In this document: one piece after another, positions 25,793-33,136 of the stretch | Position numbering within the stretch: position 1 is the stretch's first letter | Layout of the letters: each line of letters opens with the position of its first letter | Origin: JAPLNB01 sp964451955 | GTDB lineage: Bacteria; Planctomycetota; Phycisphaerae; Tepidisphaerales; Tepidisphaeraceae | Length of the DNA stretch: 64,000 bases | Assembly: GCA_964451955.1 (NCBI GenBank) | Contig: CAYVKG010000008.1 | Span: 23,275-87,274 of the forward strand | Reading direction: 5' to 3' | The notes under the pieces: generated by a model | Seen by the model: the letters and a program-made list of their open reading frames with translations, nothing else | The model's database searches: none | Told to the model about the DNA's origin: nothing | Translations under genes and position numbers: made by a program

Positions 25793-27898
25793 TCAGGTGA
25801 TGATCTGCCTGTCGACGTACAGTCGATCGCCCCGTTCGATGAACACGGGGTTGCCGTACGTATCGTACGCCCACTGGTTCAGTTCCTCAACGGCGCCGCC
25901 AAGCATGTGCCCATGCTGACGAGCAAGGGACTCGGCCTCTTCCAGCGGCCATTCCGAACGAGTCATCAGGGTTGCGTAAAAGGCGGCGAATCGCTCAGGC
26001 ATCGCAGCCATGCCTGCGGGTGAAGATGCATCGAGTGTGGTCTCGGAACGGGACTCAACAGCCATGGCCGTGGCCAGCATCTGCGCTACGTCGCGGGTAT
26101 CGCCCATGATGGCGGCAATGGCCTGGCGATCGAGAGCGAGCGAGGAACGGGCGACTCCGGACGCGGGCGCCGACCCCACTCGCAGAGATTTCATCGCCCC
26201 ATCGAGTTGTTCGGCGTCCAGCCCAAGCCTGTCGTAACAGATTCGAACGGCCCGCAATTCCCGAGGCGTGACGACGCCGTCCGCGCCCACGATCGCAAGG
26301 ATCAGCCTCGCGACGGCCTCCCTCTGAGGCCCCGTCAGCGATTTGGCCAGCGAGCCAATGCCCGCGAGCGCGGTCTGACCGGTGATCAACAGCAGGGAAC
26401 GCAGAACCTCGATTCTGCGCAGTTCGTGCTGCTCCAGATTGAAAGCGGTCTGAATCTGCTGCGCCAGCATCGCGAGCCGGTCCTGCTGTATCTCCCCGTC
26501 GGCCGAGGCCACACTGAGCCCGATACGCAGCATGCACGAGGCGGCGCTGTATCGGACAGGATCGGGCTGGTCCTGCGAACTCAGCCAAAACAATGCGAGG
26601 CGATCGTCGCCGCGATAGCCCTTACCAGTCAGGCGGGCATCCGGCTCCAGTCCGTAACCCATTTCCTGCAACGCCTGGCAAAGGAATCGCGACTGGCCGA
26701 TCGGGTATCGGTCGGCACGCGGCATCTCGAGGGTACTGGCCAAGTCCGATGCCGTGACAAGGGCGTGCCCGGGCTGGTCCGCGGGTGGCGCCAAGGCCGC
26801 AACCGCATCGGCAAGAGGATGGTCAATCGTGGCTCGCAGGTCCGCCGGCAAGGCTCGCCACGCGGCGGCCGTCAGAGGCTGCTGCCCTCCTCTTCCAACA
26901 ATCATGCTGAACTTCTTCAACTCCGCCACGCACTGATTCCAGAGGTCGCTCACAGGGACCAACTGACTTGCAAGACCCGCTGGATTGGGGCCGGTGAACT
27001 CCATCTGTGGCAACGACGGGTTCGCCGGACGATAGGCATACACCCGATCAGATCCGCTGGCCAGCCGCAACCCAGCCCCGAATTGCCGCGAGTATCGCTT
27101 CATGAACAGCGCCCGGAACTCGTCGGCTACACGCTTCACGACCACGCTGGGCTGGGACTGGGGCAACTCGCCCGCTATTGCCCAGGCCGCAAAGTCCGGC
27201 AACGGAACATCCCGGACGCAGAACCACATCAGGGCGGCGGCGACACATTCCTCCGACCAAACCAACGTGGACTCCACAAGTTCACGCACGCGATCGAGGG
27301 AAATCGTCACAGGCCGGCGCGCGGCCAGATACCACAGTAGGGAAGTCAAACAGGCATCCAATCCGCGACTCACGGGTTCGCCCGCCAACGCTTGCCCACG
27401 ACGCAGTCGCAGAAGCTCGTCGAAAATGAGCGACTGGTCAGCTTGATCAGCCAGGGATCGACGTTCGAGATTGAACAGAAACAGCCGAAGATAGCCGTGA
27501 TCAGACGGCATTTGTTGGCGATCCTCGGCCAGCCATTGGAGATACGTCCGCCGTTCGCCCGGAGTAAGTCGGTCATACCGAGGCGCCAGCGGCAACTGAC
27601 GCGATGTCGATCGTTTCTGACGCGACGCGACCTTCAGGCTCAGATCGACAGCGGCAGGTTCGTCGCTCTTTCCCGACGATCGACTGTCGCAGAAGTACAC
27701 CAGCGGTGAGACCAGATCAAGGTTGCCGACCCGAATAACCTGCCCCGACCCGACCCACGTCAGACCCTCAACCCCCCACGACGTTCCGGCTGACCGCCGC
27801 TTGCCTGCTCCCAATAACGATTTGGGCCGCAGAATCAACCAGGCGACGGCGGCGGTGGCCACGGCGACAACGACGATGATTTGCGGGAGCCATTCCAT
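25793..27898 (-). CDS. Membrane-anchored TerB_N / TerB / TerB_C protein
   Basis: 701 aa from the ATG at 27898 (a GTG 6 codons upstream is possible). Residues 5-23 are a single transmembrane helix. Residues ~45-250 match TerB_N: WVGSGQVIRVGNLDL, then RLTPGERRTYLQWLAEDRQ and a GYLRLFLFNLERR segment. Residues ~450-575 are a TerB-like helical domain (GLSVASADGEI and ILAIVGADGVVTPRELRA, a duplicated metal-binding acidic signature). Residues ~585-701 fit TerB_C. TerB domains occur in tellurite/phage-stress (Ter) proteins and often sit at the membrane. It heads the operon with BrxD-like and helicase genes, so it may tether or sense for them. Confidence 0.78.
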   Translation of the reverse strand: MEWLPQIIVVVAVATAAVAWLILRPKSLLGAGKRRSAGTSWGVEGLTWVGSGQVIRVGNLDLVSPLVYFCDSRSSGKSDEPAAVDLSLKVASRQKRSTSRQLPLAPRYDRLTPGERRTYLQWLAEDRQQMPSDHGYLRLFLFNLERRSLADQADQSLIFDELLRLRRGQALAGEPVSRGLDACLTSLLWYLAARRPVTISLDRVRELVESTLVWSEECVAAALMWFCVRDVPLPDFAAWAIAGELPQSQPSVVVKRVADEFRALFMKRYSRQFGAGLRLASGSDRVYAYRPANPSLPQMEFTGPNPAGLASQLVPVSDLWNQCVAELKKFSMIVGRGGQQPLTAAAWRALPADLRATIDHPLADAVAALAPPADQPGHALVTASDLASTLEMPRADRYPIGQSRFLCQALQEMGYGLEPDARLTGKGYRGDDRLALFWLSSQDQPDPVRYSAASCMLRIGLSVASADGEIQQDRLAMLAQQIQTAFNLEQHELRRIEVLRSLLLITGQTALAGIGSLAKSLTGPQREAVARLILAIVGADGVVTPRELRAVRICYDRLGLDAEQLDGAMKSLRVGSAPASGVARSSLALDRQAIAAIMGDTRDVAQMLATAMAVESRSETTLDASSPAGMAAMPERFAAFYATLMTRSEWPLEEAESLARQHGHMLGGAVEELNQWAYDTYGNPVFIERGDRLYVDRQIIT

Positions 27899-28166
27899 TC
27901 CAGCTCTTCTGCCCACGACCGATAAGGTCCCCGATCACGAGGCTAACTTACCATATGCCCGCCAGGTTTTCGCGGTTCCAGGAGTGCTTGAACTCTCTGC
28001 CAGCACCAGTCAATTCCCTCTTCCGCTTGATAGGCTCAACCTCCGCTTTGTTGACCGGAGCAACAGCCGTGCCGTAAAGTGCCCCAACCGGACGCGCTTG
28101 GACGGACCATTCGCAGCTCTCGTCACGCGCGATGCGGACATCAGGCAAACCAGATTGAGGTCCAAG
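27899..28166. other. Divergent intergenic region between the TerB operon and an amidase gene
   Basis: 268 bases. It carries the rightward promoter described separately (28051-28080). I did not find a convincing -35/-10 pair for the leftward TerB operon. The rightward amidase frame is open through the region, but no signal sequence or ribosome site supports an earlier start. Confidence 0.5.
28051..28080 (+). promoter_or_regulatory. Candidate sigma70-type promoter for the Amidase_3 gene
   Basis: TTGACC (28051-28056), 18-base spacer, TAAAGT (28075-28080). It would start transcription near 28087, about 80 bases before the amidase ATG. Confidence 0.45.
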
Positions 28167-29159
28167 ATGTGGATTGCTGCAGAGCGTCGTTCAGGTCCGA
28201 TCGGGAACGGGCGGGGCCGGATTTGGCGCGGAATCGGGCTCCTCCTGCTGTCGCTGCTGACCGGGTGCGTCTCAAAACCGGCGGCGACAGAACCCTCAAC
28301 CTCGGTGGCGGCACCGGTGAAGGGTGTGGGGATTGGTGAGTTGGCACGCCACTTGGGCTTCACGTTGGTTGAATCCGGTCCCTATGTTGCGAAGCTCCAG
28401 TCGGGAGCCAACACCCTGTTGGTCTTTCCTACCCCCAATGGATCGGTGTATCTCAACGGCCGACTAATCCTCCAGGAGCCCGGCATTGTCTCGAGTGCGG
28501 GGCAATTGGTGGTTCCGGTGGGCACCGAAGGACGCATTCGCCAGCATCTCCCAAAGCCTGTCAACTCGCCCCTACTGACACCCAAGCCGCCATTGCGGAA
28601 AACCTACGTCGGCGGACGGGTCGTCATTGACGCCGGCCACGGCGGAAAAGACCCGGGCACGCGCGCAGCGTCGGGTCTGCAGGAAAAACAGGTGACGTTG
28701 TCGGTCGCCCTCGATGTCGCAAGGAAACTGGAGGAAAGGGGGGTCCAGGTGGTTCTGACTCGCTCTCGCGATGTCTTCATCGAACTCGACGATCGCGCTC
28801 GGCTCGCCAACAGTCCTCAGGCCGATCTGTTCGTTTCCATTCACGCCGACTGGAACGTCTCGTCGTGGAAGCAGGGACACTCGATCCTTCTGGCCCAAGG
28901 CGCCAGCCCCAAAGCACATCGCGCGGCGAGCCTGATCTCCAAGAGAATGGTGAACGCCGGCTCGCAGTGCCGCGTGATCCGACGGGACGATCGTGGCTTG
29001 GTCGTGCTCAGGAAGACCGTCAGCCCCGCCGTACTCGTCGAACTCGGGTTCATGTCCAATCCCGCCGACACCCGCCTGCTGAGCAACCCGGCATCGCGAT
29101 CGATGCTGGCCGGGGCTGTCGCCGATGGGATCATCGATTATCTCCAACAACGATCCTGA
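28167..29159 (+). CDS. N-acetylmuramoyl-L-alanine amidase, Amidase_3 type, lipoprotein
   Basis: 330 aa from the ATG at 28167, which starts a signal ending LLTGC, a lipobox. The frame is open to 27723, but that part is divergent intergenic sequence. Residues ~50-135 form a small beta domain like the copper-amine-oxidase-N/AMIN modules often found on amidases (TLLVFPTPNGSVYLNG, LVVPVGTEGRI). Residues ~150-330 are Amidase_3: VVIDAGHGGKDPG (first zinc His), SIHAD (second His) and VLVELGFMSNPAD (catalytic Glu). It cuts MurNAc-L-Ala bonds, probably in cell separation. It converges on a glycosidase gene 68 bases away. Confidence 0.92.
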   Translation: MWIAAERRSGPIGNGRGRIWRGIGLLLLSLLTGCVSKPAATEPSTSVAAPVKGVGIGELARHLGFTLVESGPYVAKLQSGANTLLVFPTPNGSVYLNGRLILQEPGIVSSAGQLVVPVGTEGRIRQHLPKPVNSPLLTPKPPLRKTYVGGRVVIDAGHGGKDPGTRAASGLQEKQVTLSVALDVARKLEERGVQVVLTRSRDVFIELDDRARLANSPQADLFVSIHADWNVSSWKQGHSILLAQGASPKAHRAASLISKRMVNAGSQCRVIRRDDRGLVVLRKTVSPAVLVELGFMSNPADTRLLSNPASRSMLAGAVADGIIDYLQQRS

Positions 29160-29227
29160 AACGCCCGGATGGCTTTCATCAAAAATGAGATCCAGACCGC
29201 GTTGAGGGCATCGCTTACGCCACTCCG

Positions 29228-31897
29228 TCACTCCGTCTGACGCCATAAACGCACGATCTGCTGTTGGCGGCTCTGAGCGGACTTGTCGAACGCCTCCATC
29301 TGCCGCGACAATCCCCCGATGAGCTTCGATGCGGCCTCCACATAGCTCCGGTCGGCTGCGGCCTGCGAGACGGGGTCGTCCAACGCTTTGAGCACGCCAT
29401 CCTTCAGTAACCGCAGTCGCTCGTGGGCCGTCGCCAGAGCTTCGATTGCGAGCCTCGCGTGGGCGGCTACAGGGTCGGCAGCCAAGCCGTTCTCGGCAAG
29501 GAGGCGATGGAACCGCGCGATGCGCTCGGCCCTCGCAATGAGCACAGACACATCAGACATGCTCTGGCCGGCCTTCTCGGCCACCATCCGGCCGTTGATG
29601 AAAAGCCGCAAATGCCCATCCGCCGAAACCGTGCCCGCAACATGGACCCATTCCCCGGGAACCAGGCGAGCGTCGTGCGAGATCGTGCCGGCTTGGGAGA
29701 TCAGCCGCAGCGAGTTCCCCGGGTGGGTGTCCAGCAGATATCCGTTCGACGTGCCCACCTGCGACTTGTCCACAATACGCCCACCACCCGGTGGCAGCGC
29801 GCTCGGTCGAATCCTGGCGGATATCGTGATGGCGTCGGTCAGTCCAAGCGACGGATCGTTGGCGAATTCAAGGAAACCCTTGCCGTCAAGCTCGATGGCG
29901 GCGCCTCTCTCGCCTTCACCGGCCCGATCGGGACCGGCGATGATCCGGACTTCGCCGGCGCGCGTCGCTCTCAGGGCCGAACCCGCCTCGGGACTGAAGT
30001 CGCCTTGACTCGCGCGACCGAAAGACCACGCGGCGACGAGAGAACGCTCCACGCCGGGCACACCACGGCGATTCGCTGCCGCGGCAATCTCCTCCTCGCT
30101 CAGCGCACGGCTGTGGATACCCACATCGGCGATCGCACCGATGAATCGGCTCCCGCCTTCGCTGTCGGCGCCGATGCGGAGCGGCAGGTTGTTGACGCTC
30201 AGATTGGGACGCCGAAGCAGGTTCCATGCGTCGTCATTGGCAGGCACGGATGGCAGCGTACCGGCCGGGGCCCGAGCGGGCATGCCCTGCAGTCCAGCGC
30301 CTCCGAGCGCGATCTCGATGGTGGCCGTCTCGGGAAGCCGATCGTACGGCAGCCGCACAGATTCAGAATCGAAGTCACTCCACGCCTTGCCATTCATGCT
30401 GACCGAAGTCACGGGGCCGACGCCAACAGTCCCCAGGTATATCTGTTTGGCCCCGAACCGGACGGGAAACGCCTGGTGCAGCTGCGCGATTGTCGGTGGA
30501 ATGTGCGGACGAAGCTCCAGATGGTCGGCCCGGTAGAGATACTCAAAAAGGCCTCGAATCATCGCGGCGGGGGGGCCGAAAGCATCGTACGTGAGATTGA
30601 TCGGCTGGCCCGGTTGGTATACATCGCTCCCGAACTTGACCAGGGGGTTGTCCATCCGAAACCGCCGGGCGAAGCTCAGAAGCTGCTTCATCGAGCCCCG
30701 GGCATCCTCGAACGCCGCCACCCGGTAATACCCGAGGATCATCCTCGCCTCACAAGTCGACCAGTGCCCGCCGTTTACCCATGTGCCGAATCCCCATAGC
30801 CCGTGCGGCTCCTCATACATGTCGTCGTAGGATGGATAGTTCGCGATGATGAATCGATGGGGGCGAAGACCGGGGACCGAGGCGATCTTGTCGTAAATCC
30901 GCTTGGCCTGATCATCATCCACAACGCCAAACGCCACCGCGTCGTGGTTCGGTGAGGCCTCGAAATATCCGTGTCGTCCGGCGCCGTACACCCCGTGACG
31001 CGTCCCGTCCGGGTCAACCGACCTCACAAAATAGCCTTCGCCAGTGCTCAGAAGCTTAAGCCCCTCCCGCGCGGCATCACGCAAACGACTGTACACCGTT
31101 GCCTGCTCAGCCCTTTCGGCCAGCTTCTCCAGTTCAATCATGCGATCCAGTGCCGCAATGTACGTGATTGACAGCCCCGCCAGATACGCCTGGCCAAATG
31201 TCCCGTCGGGCTTCTTCCATCCGGCATAACTGGGGGCAAGGAGGTTCCCCGCCGGACCCGCGAGAAACAGGTTGTTCTTCGGATCCCGGCGGGTTTCAAT
31301 GAATCGAACGCACCGCTCCAGCTTCGGCAGATAACGCCCAATCGCCGCCGGGTCGCGATTGATCAGAAGCAACTCCGCTTGCAGGACAATCCCCGCTGCC
31401 GTGAACTCCATGCCCCAGTCGTGAATCCTGACGCGCCCATCCCCCTGGCGATACACGATCCAACCCGGACGAGCCGCATCGCACAAGGCGCCATCCGGCG
31501 CCACCCAGTCAAAAGGCGGCGACGCGCCAACCCGCTTGCCGTCACCCATCTGGTCAAACCAGAGATCCTGCGAGTTCTGCAGAAAAGTCATGAACGGTTC
31601 CCGAAGGAACGGCAACACGCAGTAGGTCGTCCCGTAGCTGTTCTGGATCCACCAGGCGTCCCATGTCGGGCCTTCGACCAGTCCGTTCCAGTCCGGCATA
31701 TAAAGCATGGCCAAATTCTGGTACTCGCAGTCAGGCCCGAACATGCGACGCGAGATGTCCAGCAGCTCGAGATATTCCGAATCGCCCCGGCCCCGAACAA
31801 AACGCCCCTCAAATCCGCCCGCATCCGCGCACCAGGCGATGCCGGCGATTGTCGTCACAATGATGCACAGGACAATAAACCGGCTTTGGTAACTCAT
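29228..31897 (-). CDS. Secreted six-hairpin glycosidase-like protein with LamG domain
   Basis: 889 aa with a signal peptide (hydrophobic run ending WCADA) and GGGAG seven bases before the ATG. Residues ~30-520 are rich in helices with Trp-rich loops (WDAWWIQNSYG, HDWGMEFTAAG, LWGFGTWVNGGHWST), as in (alpha/alpha)6-barrel glycosidases (GH63/GH37/rhamnosidase-like), and are followed by a small beta domain. Residues ~570-750 form a LamG/concanavalin-A-like domain (AITISARIRPSALPPGG, LRLFINGRMV). The ~110-residue C-terminus is helical and coiled. The exact GH family and substrate are unclear to me. The surrounding genes concern plant-type polysaccharides. Confidence 0.75.
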   Translation of the reverse strand: MSYQSRFIVLCIIVTTIAGIAWCADAGGFEGRFVRGRGDSEYLELLDISRRMFGPDCEYQNLAMLYMPDWNGLVEGPTWDAWWIQNSYGTTYCVLPFLREPFMTFLQNSQDLWFDQMGDGKRVGASPPFDWVAPDGALCDAARPGWIVYRQGDGRVRIHDWGMEFTAAGIVLQAELLLINRDPAAIGRYLPKLERCVRFIETRRDPKNNLFLAGPAGNLLAPSYAGWKKPDGTFGQAYLAGLSITYIAALDRMIELEKLAERAEQATVYSRLRDAAREGLKLLSTGEGYFVRSVDPDGTRHGVYGAGRHGYFEASPNHDAVAFGVVDDDQAKRIYDKIASVPGLRPHRFIIANYPSYDDMYEEPHGLWGFGTWVNGGHWSTCEARMILGYYRVAAFEDARGSMKQLLSFARRFRMDNPLVKFGSDVYQPGQPINLTYDAFGPPAAMIRGLFEYLYRADHLELRPHIPPTIAQLHQAFPVRFGAKQIYLGTVGVGPVTSVSMNGKAWSDFDSESVRLPYDRLPETATIEIALGGAGLQGMPARAPAGTLPSVPANDDAWNLLRRPNLSVNNLPLRIGADSEGGSRFIGAIADVGIHSRALSEEEIAAAANRRGVPGVERSLVAAWSFGRASQGDFSPEAGSALRATRAGEVRIIAGPDRAGEGERGAAIELDGKGFLEFANDPSLGLTDAITISARIRPSALPPGGGRIVDKSQVGTSNGYLLDTHPGNSLRLISQAGTISHDARLVPGEWVHVAGTVSADGHLRLFINGRMVAEKAGQSMSDVSVLIARAERIARFHRLLAENGLAADPVAAHARLAIEALATAHERLRLLKDGVLKALDDPVSQAAADRSYVEAASKLIGGLSRQMEAFDKSAQSRQQQIVRLWRQTE

Positions 31898-31970
31898 GCC
31901 TGAACTCCCGGAATTGGGCCGTCAACATCCGCTTGCCTGCAAACGCTCGCCTCGCTAGCCTGCGGCGACG

Positions 31971-31976
31971 ATTATA
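31971..31976 (-). promoter_or_regulatory. Candidate -10 box for the LamG glycosidase gene
   Basis: A consensus TATAAT on the minus strand, about 75 bases before the ATG at 31897. No good -35 lies at 16-18 bases, so this is a weak call that would fit an activator-dependent promoter. Confidence 0.3.
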
Positions 31977-32190
31977 TCCAAACCCCACGCCGACAGGTGC
32001 GCCCGCGTGGGCCGGAGAATGGCCCTACAGATCGGATAAACCGAAAAGCCACCGCCAATCCCCCATCTTCGCCTGTCTCCGATCGGTAACCAGGAACACG
32101 AAACACATCGCTCTGCCCAGAACCATTCAGCAAACTCCGCTGCGTCTCCCACCACCTGGGCTCCAATACCCCTGCAAAAACGGCGAATTA
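31977..32190. other. Non-coding stretch upstream of the PEP-CTERM gene
   Basis: Part of the 404-base gap between divergent genes at 31897 and 32302. Apart from the promoter calls on either side, I see no gene, repeat or RNA element in it. Confidence 0.5.
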
Positions 32191-32219
32191 TTGGTCTCCA
32201 CCTGACCGGGGTGTATATT
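32191..32219 (+). promoter_or_regulatory. Strong candidate promoter for the PEP-CTERM gene
   Basis: TTGGTC (32191-32196), 17-base spacer, TATATT (32214-32219). It predicts a start of transcription near 32226 and a leader of about 76 bases, ending in an excellent ribosome site (GGAGGTGAG) seven bases from the ATG at 32302. Confidence 0.6.
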
Positions 32220-32301
32220 GAATCAGTCGCATCTCGATTGGGTGCTCAAGTGTTTGCGGCACACTTCTTGCGACGACCCCAGACAATGTGGAGGTGAGAA
32301 A

Positions 32302-33000
32302 ATGAGGTACGTGATGTCCGTGTTTGCACTCGTTGCTGTCATGGCGCTTCCGGCCATGGCGGCGGATTTTGACGACTTCCAGTCGTATCCTCTCGGAAGC
32401 ATCCTGACCGGCCAAGGCGGGTGGGAAGGCTGGGATGGCTCATCCGCGAGCGCCATCGTGAGCAATGCTCACCCCAAGTTCCCAGGCGATCAGGCCGTCA
32501 TGATGTTCGCCAATGACGACGTCGTTCACCAGTACAGTGGCTATACCAGTGGCCAGTGCGTGTTCACCGCCATGCAGTACATTCCCAGAGCCCATCAGGG
32601 CACGGTGACGTACTTGATCCTGATGAACAAATACACGCTGGCATCCAAGGGCTGGAGCGTGCAGTTGAAGTTCGACTACACCACCGGCATGGTGGTTGAC
32701 GATGAAGCCGGCGGCGCCGGTATTCCCTTTGTCTACGACCAGTGGAAACAGATCAAGGTCGTAATCGACCTCGATGCCAATACACAGTCGACTTTCTATG
32801 ATGGCGTTCAGGTTGGGACGGCCGACTGGTACGATCCGGGAAGCGCGGACCACCTGAAGTCGGTCGCCGCCCTCGATCTGTGGGGCGACAGCGGCGGCAC
32901 GGGCGTCTGCTACGATGACATCTCGCTCGTCGTTCCGGAGCCGGCCACCGCCACCCTTTGCCTGTTCGCGTTGGGCGGGCTCTTGCTGCGTCGTCGCTGA
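32302..33000 (+). CDS. PEP-CTERM secreted protein, LamG/jelly-roll-like
   Basis: 232 aa. Start chosen at 32302 because GGAGGTGAG sits just upstream and a classical signal peptide (FALVAVMALPAMAA) follows at once. The middle is a beta-rich domain of concanavalin-A/LamG type (FDDFQSYPLGS, KVVIDLDANTQSTFYDG). The C-terminus is a textbook PEP-CTERM anchor: VPEP, a hydrophobic helix and RRR. Such proteins are processed by an exosortase and delivered to the surface or matrix. No exosortase gene is in the window. It stands alone between its own promoter and terminator, as expected for a highly expressed exported protein. Confidence 0.88.
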   Translation: MRYVMSVFALVAVMALPAMAADFDDFQSYPLGSILTGQGGWEGWDGSSASAIVSNAHPKFPGDQAVMMFANDDVVHQYSGYTSGQCVFTAMQYIPRAHQGTVTYLILMNKYTLASKGWSVQLKFDYTTGMVVDDEAGGAGIPFVYDQWKQIKVVIDLDANTQSTFYDGVQVGTADWYDPGSADHLKSVAALDLWGDSGGTGVCYDDISLVVPEPATATLCLFALGGLLLRRR

Positions 33001-33042
33001 ACCGAGCGGCGCCGGCAAACAGAGCGCATCATGACGGAGTTT

Positions 33043-33081
33043 GCGACCGGGAGTGTCATGGGCACTCCCGGTCGCTTTTTC
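33043..33081 (+). terminator. Rho-independent terminator of the PEP-CTERM gene
   Basis: A perfect 13-bp stem (GCGACCGGGAGTG at 33043-33055 with its complement at 33063-33075), 7-base loop, then TTTTT. It lies 43 bases after the stop. It does not act for the converging GH51 gene, since no T-run lies on the other side. Confidence 0.93.
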
Positions 33082-33136
33082 ATCGCGCAGTGCGATCCGA
33101 CTACCAGGAGCGACGCGGAAGATATGCGCCAGCGCC

